This document shows, one piece after another, positions 54,055 to 62,262 of a stretch of 64,000 bases of DNA. Source of the DNA: Hyphomonadaceae bacterium (GTDB lineage Bacteria; Pseudomonadota; Alphaproteobacteria; Caulobacterales; Hyphomonadaceae); contig JANSWU010000006.1 of assembly GCA_024743315.1 (NCBI GenBank), positions 248,001-312,000 on the forward strand, in the 5' to 3' direction. A program made the translations under genes and the position numbers. Position 1 is the first letter of the stretch. Each line of letters begins with the position of its first letter. The notes beneath the pieces are model-generated. The model worked only from the letters and a program-made list of their open reading frames with translations, was not told where the DNA came from and did not search any database.

Positions 54055-54681
54055 ATGACGCTGGAAGACTTCAGAAAAAATCGCTCTCAAGCGAAGCAAG
54101 CGGCGATCCTGGACGCTGCGATGGCGCTGTTCCGGCAAGCCGGATTCGCGGGCGCGAGCATGGAAGATATCGCCAAGAAAGCTGCGGTTTCGACGGCCAC
54201 CCTGTACCGGCACTTCCGCTCAAAGACCGCCCTGTTCGAAGCAGTGGCGACGGCCAGCATCGAAGCATTGGAAACGCAGATCAGCCAAATCAATAGCACG
54301 GACCCGCGCACCCGTCTCAGCGCCCTTGCCCATGCTTATGCTGGGCTTCTGGCGCAGCCAAATACGATTGGATTGATGCGAATGCTGGTCTCGGAGACCG
54401 GACGCGATTCCGACTTGGCCACCTGGTTTTACAACGCCATTAAGTCGCGGCTTGGAGATCATTTCGACCGCGCCGTTCAAGATTTGGACAAAGTTGGTCT
54501 GCTCGCAGAAGCGACGTTTGAGGTTGCGCCAGGACAGCTCCAAGGCATGATCGAGCACGCCATCCTGATGCGCGGGCTCATTCTTGGCGATGAAGCCGGG
54601 CCGGCTGCACCCGTAGAGCAACTCGCGGAAGACGCGCTGCGGACTTGGTCAGCGCGATGGATGAACGCGTCAGGGATATAG
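54055..54681 (+). CDS. TetR/AcrR-family transcriptional regulator
   Basis: 208 residues from ATG at 54055; an ATG at 54007 would place the dyad inside the gene and adds an unusual N-terminus. RSQAKQAAILDAAMALFRQAGFAGASMEDIAKKAAVSTATLYRHFRSK (helix-turn-helix, quoted only by its ends: RSQAKQ...YRHFRSK) is diagnostic. The C-terminal part (PNTIGLMRMLVSETGRDSDL) fits the TetR_C_7-like ligand domain. Its 3' end overlaps convergent pdxH by 12 bp. Confidence 0.92.
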   Translation: MTLEDFRKNRSQAKQAAILDAAMALFRQAGFAGASMEDIAKKAAVSTATLYRHFRSKTALFEAVATASIEALETQISQINSTDPRTRLSALAHAYAGLLAQPNTIGLMRMLVSETGRDSDLATWFYNAIKSRLGDHFDRAVQDLDKVGLLAEATFEVAPGQLQGMIEHAILMRGLILGDEAGPAAPVEQLAEDALRTWSARWMNASGI

Positions 54682-55335
54682 CCGCGTCTGCGTCCACGTC
54701 TCTCCCGATCGGATCAATTTGAGGCGATCATGCATGCGAAAGGCCTGATCCTGCCAGAATTCAAATTCGACCGGTTTCAGGCAATAGCCGCCCCAGTGCT
54801 CGGGGCGCGGAATATCATCATCATCGCCATAGATGGCGCTGATTTCGGCGACCCGTTGATTGAAGGTCTCTCGATCATCGAGCGGGCGTGACTGGTCAGA
54901 CGCAATCGCCGCGATCCGCGATTGCGGCGCGCGTTGGCTGAAATAGGTGTCAGACTGCTCAGACGTGCTTTTCGAAATCGCACCGCGAATACGGACCTGA
55001 CGGCGCAGGCTCTTCCAATGAAAACAAAGAGCGGCCTTGGGGTGCGCGGCAAGCTGCTGGCCCTTGGCGCTGTCATAATTGGTGTAGAATTGCAGGCCAT
55101 CCTCTGCATCAAGCCCGCGCAGCAGGACAATGCGGACATCCGGCAATCCATCGGCATCGACTGTGGCGAGCGACATGGCGGTCGGATCATTCGGTTCACT
55201 CGCATTGGCGTCCTGCAGCCAGGCCTCCAGTAAACCGAATGGGTTATCCGTGTCCGGGATCAGCGGGCGGTCGCCCTCGGCCGCATAATCAGCCGCACTG
55301 GGTGACTTTGGGATGGAAACGGGAACATCAGTCAT
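54670..55335 (-). CDS. pdxH: pyridoxamine/pyridoxine 5'-phosphate oxidase
   Basis: 221 residues from ATG at 55335. [48 protein letters not shown] and [17 protein letters not shown] are conserved PdxH blocks for FMN and substrate binding; the closing TRLYP is typical. It makes pyridoxal 5'-phosphate. Divergent from aroC over 93 bp. Confidence 0.97.
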   Translation of the reverse strand: MTDVPVSIPKSPSAADYAAEGDRPLIPDTDNPFGLLEAWLQDANASEPNDPTAMSLATVDADGLPDVRIVLLRGLDAEDGLQFYTNYDSAKGQQLAAHPKAALCFHWKSLRRQVRIRGAISKSTSEQSDTYFSQRAPQSRIAAIASDQSRPLDDRETFNQRVAEISAIYGDDDDIPRPEHWGGYCLKPVEFEFWQDQAFRMHDRLKLIRSGETWTQTRLYP

Positions 55336-55428
55336 GGTGAGATCTTTTTTGGCGCAGTCTTTAGGGGTTTGGCAGGTTCGGGTTTTGCATATAGGACACC
55401 GCCAGAAATAAACTACGGACTTGCCCGC

Positions 55429-56520
55429 ATGTCGCATAACACATTTGGACACATGTTTCGCGTCACGACTTGGGGCGAAAGCCACGGGCTCGCTTTGGGC
55501 TGCGTCGTCGATGGCTGTCCGCCAGGCTTGCCGCTGGACGCGGCCTGGGTGCAGGGCTTTCTCGACAAGCGCCGTCCGGGCACCAGCCGCTTCGTCACCC
55601 AACGCCGCGAGCCCGACCAGGTGAGAATCCTCTCAGGCGTGTTCGAGGATGATCGTACCGATGGAAAAGTTACGACCGGCACGCCGATCAGCCTGATGAT
55701 CGAGAATGTCGACCAGCGTTCAAAAGACTACTCGGAAATTCGCGACCGCTATCGTCCGGGCCATGCCGATTACACCTATGACCAAAAATATGGCGTCCGC
55801 GACTATCGAGGCGGCGGTCGCAGCTCAGCCCGCGAAACCGCCGCGCGTGTTGCGGCTGGTGCTGTAGCCCGGCGGGTGCTCGGCGAGGACATCCAGATCC
55901 GTGGTGCCGTAGTCCAGATCGGCGAACATGCGATTGATCGCAGCACTTGGGATTGGGACATCACCGGTGACAATCCGTTCTGGTGCCCGGATGCGGACAT
56001 GGCCGCGAAATGGGAAACCTATCTCGATGACGTGCGCAAGGCGGGGTCGTCTGTTGGCGCAATAGTCGAAGTTCAAGCCTCCGGCGTTCCCGCCGGATGG
56101 GGCGCCCCGGTCTATGGCAAGCTTGATAGCGAGCTCGCCATGGCGATGATGAGCATCAATGCCGCCAAAGGCGTGGAAATTGGCGCGGGCTTCTCAGCCG
56201 CCGCCTTCACCGGCGAGCAGAATGCCGATGAAATGCGCATGGGCAATGACGGTGTACGATTCCTCTCGAACAATAATGGCGGTATGGCTGGCGGGCTTTC
56301 GACCGGACAGGACCTGATCGTCCGCGTCGCGATCAAACCCACTTCCTCTATTCTGACCGAAACCAGATCGGTGACGCGGGATGGCCAAGAAGTCGATGTC
56401 CGCACCAAAGGCCGCCACGATCCTTGTGTCGGCATCCGCGCCGTACCCGTCGCTGAAGCGATGATGGCTTGTGTCCTCGCCGATGCAAAATTGCGACACC
56501 GCGGCCAGATTGGCAGCTAG
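55429..56520 (+). CDS. aroC: chorismate synthase
   Basis: 363 residues from ATG at 55429. [40 protein letters not shown] and [19 protein letters not shown] are the three classical AroC signatures; [17 protein letters not shown] lies near the end. It converts EPSP to chorismate with reduced FMN, the last shared step of aromatic biosynthesis. Confidence 0.98.
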   Translation: MSHNTFGHMFRVTTWGESHGLALGCVVDGCPPGLPLDAAWVQGFLDKRRPGTSRFVTQRREPDQVRILSGVFEDDRTDGKVTTGTPISLMIENVDQRSKDYSEIRDRYRPGHADYTYDQKYGVRDYRGGGRSSARETAARVAAGAVARRVLGEDIQIRGAVVQIGEHAIDRSTWDWDITGDNPFWCPDADMAAKWETYLDDVRKAGSSVGAIVEVQASGVPAGWGAPVYGKLDSELAMAMMSINAAKGVEIGAGFSAAAFTGEQNADEMRMGNDGVRFLSNNNGGMAGGLSTGQDLIVRVAIKPTSSILTETRSVTRDGQEVDVRTKGRHDPCVGIRAVPVAEAMMACVLADAKLRHRGQIGS

Positions 56521-56593
56521 GCCTGCAGCCCAACCATAGTTCAGTCACAATTTCACAGTCATGACGCGCGCCATGAATAAAGGAGCTACAATC

Positions 56594-57367
56594 ATGACTT
56601 TCTCCCAGTATCTGAAACTTGCCGCCTTTGCAGGCGCAATGACCATCGCCCTGCCCGCACATGCGCAGGACGAAACCTCAAACGGCTGGAGCGGCGAAGG
56701 CTCGCTGAGTGCCGGCGTCACCACCGGCAATACCGAAACCACCGATCTTGGGCTCGGCGTTGATGTCGCCCGTGAGATGAATGTCTGGACCATCGGCCTG
56801 CAAGCCACCGCCGATTACGGTGAGACCGATGGCGCAGAGACCAAGAACCGGATCTTCCTCGGCTCGAACCTTGATCGCCAGATCAATGACCGCCTATTCG
56901 GATTTGGACAGCTGTCTTACGAGCGCGACGAATTCTCGGGCTTTGAATCGCGCGCCTTTATCGGGGCAGGTCTCGGCTATGACGTCATTGCTAGCGATGC
57001 CACGCAGTGGACCGTTCGCGGCGGTCCCGGTCTCAAGATTGATGAGATTGAAGCGGTGCTCGATATGACTGTGACGCCGGCCACTGTGCTGAGCCCAGCC
57101 ACCACGGAAGAGTCGTTCGGTGCGACAGCACAATCCAATTTCGCGCATGCGTTCAATGACAATGTCGCGTTCACCAATGACACATCAGTGCTGTACGCCG
57201 ATACGTCGACCCAGATCGGCAACATTGCCGCGATCACAGCGACTCTGACCGACACGCTGTCGGCCCGCGTGTCCTTCGAGGTGCGCCATGACACCAATCC
57301 GGTCATGGGCTTCGAAGATACCGACACGATCAGTCGTGTCTCACTGGTTTACGGCTTCGGCAAGTAA
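56594..57367 (+). CDS. DUF481 outer-membrane beta-barrel protein
   Basis: 257 residues from ATG at 56594 with AAAGGAG before it. Signal peptide ending AHA, then alternating strands: GWSGEGSLSAGVTTGNTETTD, FLGSNLDRQINDRLFGFGQL, SYERDEFSGFESRAFIGAGL match DUF481; closes in VYGFGK. Probably a salt-stress-induced type outer-membrane barrel; function unknown. Palindromic DNA follows. Confidence 0.9.
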   Translation: MTFSQYLKLAAFAGAMTIALPAHAQDETSNGWSGEGSLSAGVTTGNTETTDLGLGVDVAREMNVWTIGLQATADYGETDGAETKNRIFLGSNLDRQINDRLFGFGQLSYERDEFSGFESRAFIGAGLGYDVIASDATQWTVRGGPGLKIDEIEAVLDMTVTPATVLSPATTEESFGATAQSNFAHAFNDNVAFTNDTSVLYADTSTQIGNIAAITATLTDTLSARVSFEVRHDTNPVMGFEDTDTISRVSLVYGFGK

Positions 57368-57401
57368 ACTCAGAAGCCCCCAGCACTTTTGAACCAGCGT
57401 T

Positions 57402-57422
57402 CTGCCCAGCTTGTCTGGGCAG
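57402..57422. terminator. 8-bp perfect hairpin after the DUF481 gene
   Basis: CTGCCCAG (57402-57409) and CTGGGCAG (57415-57422) pair around CTTGT, 35 bp past the DUF481 stop. No clear T-run. Likely an end-of-transcript structure or part of a repeat with the palindrome at 57445. Confidence 0.5.
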
Positions 57423-57444
57423 TCCATCACGAAAATGCCCCATC

Positions 57445-57475
57445 GGACCGGGAGAGATCGGATCTCTTCCGGTCC
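57445..57475. repeat. near-perfect 31-bp palindrome
   Basis: The left arm GGACCGGGAGAGATC (57445-57459) and right arm GATCTCTTCCGGTCC (57461-57475) are complementary at 14 of 15 positions around a single G; the one mismatch would be a G-U pair in RNA. It sits in the 181-bp gap between convergent DUF481 and GNAT genes. Purpose unknown. Confidence 0.7.
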
Positions 57476-57548
57476 CAGTGGCAAGCCCGGATGTTGGCCC
57501 CCACGGACAAGCCGTAGGGAGCACTTTAGGAGGGTTCAGGCTGACACC

Positions 57549-58025
57549 TCAATCAAGATCCAGCACCATCTGACAATTGCAGCGGTCATAAGGCGTCGGG
57601 GTCAGCTCATCGCCTGTCAGCTCGCGAAATCCCGTTTTACGATACAAAGCAAGCGCCGCCTCCAGTGAGGTATTGGTCTCTAGCCAGATCTGCCGCGCGC
57701 CCATCTCTATAGCTTTGGCCACGACCGCATCCATCAAGGCGCGGCCAATGCCCTGGCCCTGAATGTCCTTGCGCGCCGACATCTTGATCAGCTCAAGCAC
57801 GCCCTCTCCATGCCCTGGCACCAGCCCGGCGGTGCCGATGGGCTCGCCGTCCAGGTCCGCGATCAGGATCGCGCCGCCCTTATCGAGAATGTAGGTCTGA
57901 GGGTCTTGCAGCTGCGCCCTGTCTTCGGCTTCAACGGTAAAGAACTCTTCCACCCACGCCATGTTCAGATCGTGAAAGGCGACGGCATCGCTGGTCTTGA
58001 AGTCCCGCACAATCAGGCTGGACAT
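57549..58025 (-). CDS. GNAT-family N-acetyltransferase
   Basis: 158 residues. The acetyl-CoA motif A appears as KMSARKDIQGQGIGRALMDAV (Q/RxxGxG/A), followed by IWLETNTSLEAALALYRKTGF (motif B). The first part (VAFHDLNMAWVEEFFTVE) fits small GNATs of the PaiA/MarR-linked type. Acceptor unknown. It starts 3 bp after the fpr stop, so same operon. Confidence 0.92.
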   Translation of the reverse strand: MSSLIVRDFKTSDAVAFHDLNMAWVEEFFTVEAEDRAQLQDPQTYILDKGGAILIADLDGEPIGTAGLVPGHGEGVLELIKMSARKDIQGQGIGRALMDAVVAKAIEMGARQIWLETNTSLEAALALYRKTGFRELTGDELTPTPYDRCNCQMVLDLD

Positions 58026-58028
58026 GAA

Positions 58029-58841
58029 CTACCCCACAAAGGCCCGTTCGATGACGAAATCAGCCGGTTCGGAGTTTGAACCCTCTTTCAGGCCATGCTC
58101 TTCCATCAGGCCTTTCAGCTCTTTCGTCATGTCAATCGAACCGCAAATCATAGCCCGATCAGTGGCCGGGTCGAGGCGCGGGACGCCCAAATCTTCGAAC
58201 AGTTTTCCAGAGCGAATAAGGTCGGTCACCCGGCCTTGGCGCTCAAAGTCTTCGCGCGTGCAGGTCTGGTAGAGGCGCAGCTTGCCTTGGCCGATCTCGC
58301 CAATGTCTGGGTCGTTCAGGAAGGCCTCCACCGTCTCGCGCGAATAAGCAAGCTCGGCGACATCGCGGCACGTGTGCGTGATGATCACTTCCTCGAATTT
58401 TTCGTACGTCTCGGGATCGCGCAGGATGCTGGCAAAAGGCGCAAACCCGGTGCCGGTTGAAAAACAATAAAGCCGTTTGCCCGGCACCAGAGCATCGTGC
58501 ACCAATGTGCCGACGGGCTTCTTGCCGAGCAAAACTTTATCGCCAACCTGGATCTTTTGCAGTTTCGAGGTCAGCGGACCGTCTGGAACTTTGATTGAGT
58601 AGAATTCCAGCGTGTCATCCCAATTCGGGCTGGCGACAGAATAGGCGCGCAAAAGCGGTTTGCCATTGTCGCCCATCAGGCCGATCATGATGAATTCACC
58701 CGAACGGAAACGAAAACTCGCGGGCCGCGTGACCGTGAACTTGAACAAGCGATCTGTATAGTGATGCACTGACAACACCGTCTCTTCGGTCGGCGCGTTC
58801 GGGTTCACTTTTTTCGCAGGTGCTTCAGCAGTCGCAGTCAA
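58029..58841 (-). CDS. fpr: ferredoxin/flavodoxin-NADP reductase
   Basis: 270 residues. LLRAYSVASPNWDDTLEFY binds FAD (RxYS), YCFSTGTGFAPFASILRDPE is the NADP site, ICGSIDMTKEL the next block, and the C-terminal FVIERAFVG is typical of the bacterial subclass I enzymes. It exchanges electrons between NADPH and ferredoxin or flavodoxin, often in oxidative stress or Fe-S assembly. Confidence 0.95.
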   Translation of the reverse strand: MTATAEAPAKKVNPNAPTEETVLSVHHYTDRLFKFTVTRPASFRFRSGEFIMIGLMGDNGKPLLRAYSVASPNWDDTLEFYSIKVPDGPLTSKLQKIQVGDKVLLGKKPVGTLVHDALVPGKRLYCFSTGTGFAPFASILRDPETYEKFEEVIITHTCRDVAELAYSRETVEAFLNDPDIGEIGQGKLRLYQTCTREDFERQGRVTDLIRSGKLFEDLGVPRLDPATDRAMICGSIDMTKELKGLMEEHGLKEGSNSEPADFVIERAFVG

Positions 58842-58951
58842 GCCAGCCTCCTCGGGACACTAAGTTCAGCGGCGCATGTGTATGATCTCGCCGCTGAGGA
58901 CAAGTGGCCGAATGAACGCATTAGCAGAACTAAAACTATCCGGGAAAGCCC

Positions 58952-59497
58952 CTAGAGCGACAATTCTGAGGAGACCCAGTTCACATCTGCGTTGGTCGTC
59001 TCGGTCAGCACACCGAGTTCATAGATATTCTCATAACCATAGCCATAGAGATTGATGAAGGTCGGAATGTTGAGTGCGAGGGCCACCCGCTTGAGCGGGA
59101 TCGGCTCGACATCGTCGGTGAAATTATTGTTGCAATAAATCAGGACGCGGGTGTCTTTATTGGGGATCACTTCAGCCAGTTTTTCGTCCGTGAAGTCGGA
59201 AAATGGCAGATTCACCGCCCCTTCAATATGACCCATTTCATAAGCATACTGGCTGCGCGCATCGAGAATGATCGTATTCGGCGCCGCGGCCATCTGATTG
59301 AAGTCTTCGAGCGAGAGCAGACGATCTTCGCGGAGCTGGAACACTTCATCGCTGAGATCCATAAATCCTGCAAAATCAATTTCGGCAGATCCGGGTGTCT
59401 CTTGCGCGTTTGCCGCAAGGCCAATGCCGATGAAGGTTGCGATCGCCAATAAGCCGCAAATCAGACTGTTTCGAACACCGTTTTTTCGAGCACGCAT
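58952..59497 (-). CDS. exported rhodanese-like domain protein
   Basis: 181 residues from ATG at 59497, preceded by GGAG at proper spacing and giving a clean signal peptide ending ANAQ; an ATG at 59509 is also open. The rhodanese core shows in NTIILDARSQYAYEMGHIEG, AVNLPFSDF and VLIYCNNNFTDDVEPI, whose Cys is the catalytic position although the active-site loop (CNNNFTDD) is unlike the common CxxGxR. May be inactive or have another substrate. Between tdk and fpr on the same strand. Confidence 0.85.
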   Translation of the reverse strand: MRARKNGVRNSLICGLLAIATFIGIGLAANAQETPGSAEIDFAGFMDLSDEVFQLREDRLLSLEDFNQMAAAPNTIILDARSQYAYEMGHIEGAVNLPFSDFTDEKLAEVIPNKDTRVLIYCNNNFTDDVEPIPLKRVALALNIPTFINLYGYGYENIYELGVLTETTNADVNWVSSELSL

Positions 59498-59582
59498 AAC
59501 ACGCTCCATCGCTGCGCTGCCCTCTCGCCCCGAATTAGTGAGTAAAGATTCATTGTGGCAGGATTGGGAACCGATTGGGGTC

Positions 59583-60167
59583 TTAACGCCCCAAAGCCTC
59601 TTCCCAATGTTTGCGGCAGAGCGAGACATAGACTTCTTTTCCGACACTCACCTGCGCACCTGATTTCAGCGCCTGTCCCTGTTCATCCATGCGCGCAGTC
59701 ATCGTCGCTTTTTTCCCGCAATGGCAAATTGTCCGAGCCTCGCGCAGGTCGTCCGCGATCGCGAGCAGCGCGGCCGAACCTTCAAACAATTCCCCCTGAA
59801 AATCCGTGCGCAAACCATAACACAAGACGGGCAGCTTCAACTGATCGCCAACCCGCGCCAATTGCCAGACCTGTTCCTTGGTCAGGAATTGCGCCTCATC
59901 AAAAAAAATCGCGCTCAGCGGAGTCGCCCCATGCTGCATCGTGATCGCATCAAACAAATCCGTCTCAGCACGATAAAGATGCGCCTCGGCTTCCAGACCG
60001 ATGCGAGACTCGATCCGCCCCATCACGGCATCAGCATCGACCCCATAATGACCGGAGGTCCAAAGCATGACTTCCATACCGCGCTCCCGGTAATTGTAGG
60101 CCGCCTGCAACAGGATCGCAGACTTACCGGCATTCATCGCGCTGAACGTAAAATAGAGTTTGGACAT
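59583..60167 (-). CDS. tdk: thymidine kinase, type II
   Basis: 194 residues. Walker A SAMNAGKSA, Walker B FFDEAQFLT, YGLRTDFQGELFEGS (lasso region), and zinc cysteines in TICHCGKKA and LCRKHW. Phosphorylates thymidine for salvage. Its start is 55 bp from the divergent DUF1272 gene. Confidence 0.96.
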   Translation of the reverse strand: MSKLYFTFSAMNAGKSAILLQAAYNYRERGMEVMLWTSGHYGVDADAVMGRIESRIGLEAEAHLYRAETDLFDAITMQHGATPLSAIFFDEAQFLTKEQVWQLARVGDQLKLPVLCYGLRTDFQGELFEGSAALLAIADDLREARTICHCGKKATMTARMDEQGQALKSGAQVSVGKEVYVSLCRKHWEEALGR

Positions 60168-60222
60168 TTCGCCGATTTAAGCGATTCTCCGGCGCAGCAC
60201 AGCTGGCCATGAGGAGATGAGC

Positions 60223-60537
60223 ATGCTGGATCTTCGCCCGAATTGCGAGCTTTGCGATCGCGATTTACCGCCCGACGCCAAAGACGCGATGATTTGTTCG
60301 TATGAATGCACCTATTGCGTCGATTGCGTGAACGGGCCGCTTGAGAATGTCTGCCCGACTTGTGGTGGCGGCTTTTGTCCGCGCCCGATCCGGCCCAAAC
60401 GGAACTGGCGCAAGGGCAAAACGCTCGGCCTTGAGAACCAGCCGGCCAGCACCAAACGGATCAACTCGCCCTATTCACGCGAAGACATCGCGGCGCATGT
60501 GGCCCGCATCAAACACTTGAAACCGGAAGAGCGATGA
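60223..60537 (+). CDS. DUF1272 zinc-ribbon-like protein
   Basis: 104 residues from ATG at 60223, six bases after GAGGAG; an ATG at 60217 touches the ribosome site and is less likely. LDLRPNCELCDRDLPPDAKD, MICSYECTYCVDC, and VCPTCGGGFCPRPIRP match DUF1272, with Cys pairs that should bind zinc. Function unknown. Overlaps the HAD gene by 4 bp (ATGA). Confidence 0.93.
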   Translation: MLDLRPNCELCDRDLPPDAKDAMICSYECTYCVDCVNGPLENVCPTCGGGFCPRPIRPKRNWRKGKTLGLENQPASTKRINSPYSREDIAAHVARIKHLKPEER

Positions 60538-61202
60538 GCCCGCCGGACGTCGACGCGATCATATTCGACAATGATGGTGTCTTGGTCGATTCTGAAATCA
60601 TCCATGTCGAGGTCGAGCGCGAACTATTGGGCGAAATCGGCCTTAATTATTCGTATGAAGATTACATGTCTCGCTTCGTCGGGCTTTCACCAAAGGATTT
60701 CGAAGCCGAACTGTCAGACGATCACGAACACGTTTTCGGCCGTCCGTTCCCCGATAGTTTTCGCGACGATCTCAAAAAGCGCGTCTGGCCTCGCATCGAG
60801 GCAGAATTGAAAGCTTTGCCCGGGGCGGCGAATCTCGTCGCCCGCGCTGGACTCCCCGCAGCGGTGGCCTCCTCAGCGACAGCTGATCGTCTGCGAAGAA
60901 AGCTCGAAATCACTGGATTGCGGGAGCTTTTCGATCCACACATCTATTCATCTCAAATGGTCCCGAATGGGAAACCTGCGCCAGACTTATTCCTGCATGC
61001 GGCGAGCAAACTCGGCATTGCGCCTGACCGCTGCATGGTGATTGAAGACAGCATGAACGGGGTGCGTGCTGGGCGTGCCGCAAACATGTTCACGGTCGGC
61101 TTTACTGGCGGAGGTCATGCCGACGCGGGCCTGGCTGAGCGTCTAATGCAGGCTGGCGCGCATATGGTCGTGGCGTCTCATGACGAGCTATTCGTCGTTT
61201 AG
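60534..61202 (+). CDS. HAD-family phosphatase / phosphomutase-like
   Basis: 222 residues. AIIFDNDGVLVDSEIIHVE (motif I, with DND in place of DxD seen in many such proteins), AAVASSATADRLRRKLE (II), SSQMVPNGKPAPDLFL (III), CMVIEDSMNGVRAGRAANM (IV). Beta-phosphoglucomutase/GPH-like group; substrate unknown. Stop overlaps convergent LysR gene by 4 bp. Confidence 0.92.
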   Translation: MSPPDVDAIIFDNDGVLVDSEIIHVEVERELLGEIGLNYSYEDYMSRFVGLSPKDFEAELSDDHEHVFGRPFPDSFRDDLKKRVWPRIEAELKALPGAANLVARAGLPAAVASSATADRLRRKLEITGLRELFDPHIYSSQMVPNGKPAPDLFLHAASKLGIAPDRCMVIEDSMNGVRAGRAANMFTVGFTGGGHADAGLAERLMQAGAHMVVASHDELFVV

Positions 61203-62134
61203 ACCCCGGCCACTTCGCTCGCTGCTGCTTCGGCTTTGACCCATTTGATGAAAGATCGGACGTCTTCACTCAGGTGACGCCCTTTCGGCCAGACCAGCCA
61301 ATAGCCGTAATCGACACTGATCGATCCATCCGCAAACGGCGCGACCAAGCGACCCGCCGCAATGTCCGCGGCCGCGATCGCACGCTTGGCCAGTACGACT
61401 CCGCGCCCCGTCGCGGCAGCTTCAATCGCCAAAGCGGATTGATTGAAGCGCGGTCCGCGTGTGCCGTCGACGTCGGCGCCAGCGCCGCGCGCTTTCAGCC
61501 AGCTGGTCCAATCCGGGCAAGACGGGTCAACTTCTGCACTGACATCATGAATGAGCGTATGCTTGGCCAAGTCGGCCGGTTTGCGGATCGCCTCGGCGCC
61601 TTCCAGAAGCTGCGGCGAGCACACCGGTAGCACGGTTTCGTCCAGCAGTTTCTCGGCTTTCAAGCCATCATAGTCGCCGGCGCCATAACGAATGGCGAAA
61701 TCGGCGTCTGCAGTGGTAAAATCGGTTAGCCCGCTATCGGCGCTGACCCAGGCCTCGACCCCCGGATGGGCATCATGAAAGCGGTCAAGCCGCGGCGCGA
61801 GCCACTTTGCGGCGAAGCTTGGAGCAGAGCTGACCATCACACGACCTTTTCTCGCCGGGGCCTGCATGATGCGGCCGGCTTCGGCGATCTGGTCAAACGC
61901 CTCGCGCACCAAGGGCAAGGCTGCTTGCGCTGCATCGGTGAGCAGGACGCTTCGCCCAGTGCGCTTGAACAGAGGCGTCCCGGCATACTCCTCCAGTTGG
62001 CGAATATGCTGCGAGATCGCGCCAGGCGTGACGTTGAGTTCGTCTGCCGCCTTGGTGAATGACAGGCGGCGCGCGGCAGCTTCAAAGGCGCGTAAAGCGT
62101 TGAGCGGTGGGAGGCGATCATTCGTGTCAGACAT
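61199..62134 (-). CDS. LysR-family (GcvA-like) transcriptional regulator
   Basis: 311 residues. The HTH is LSFTKAADELNVTPGAISQHIRQLEE (ends quoted: LSFTKAADEL...IRQLEE), followed by LFKRTGRSVLLTDAAQAALP and the LysR effector domain with FNQSALAIEAAATGRGVVLAKRA (shortened) near the end. GcvA-type regulators control varied targets; the divergent cysG operon 128 bp away is a candidate. Confidence 0.93.
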   Translation of the reverse strand: MSDTNDRLPPLNALRAFEAAARRLSFTKAADELNVTPGAISQHIRQLEEYAGTPLFKRTGRSVLLTDAAQAALPLVREAFDQIAEAGRIMQAPARKGRVMVSSAPSFAAKWLAPRLDRFHDAHPGVEAWVSADSGLTDFTTADADFAIRYGAGDYDGLKAEKLLDETVLPVCSPQLLEGAEAIRKPADLAKHTLIHDVSAEVDPSCPDWTSWLKARGAGADVDGTRGPRFNQSALAIEAAATGRGVVLAKRAIAAADIAAGRLVAPFADGSISVDYGYWLVWPKGRHLSEDVRSFIKWVKAEAAASEVAGV

Positions 62135-62262
62135 AGGTCAGGTCTATAACCAGATTTTGATTGTAGTTTCTCTAAACAATAGGATAAGGCTCTTTCGGTT
62201 GCTGAAACGGCCTCGTCAACTCATTTCTCCGACAACTCTGCTTCGAACGGAACTGACCCCTC

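Noticed and set aside
57330-57524. 64-residue minus-strand frame across the palindromic gap
   Set aside because: Made by palindromic DNA; no start signal, overlaps the DUF481 gene end.
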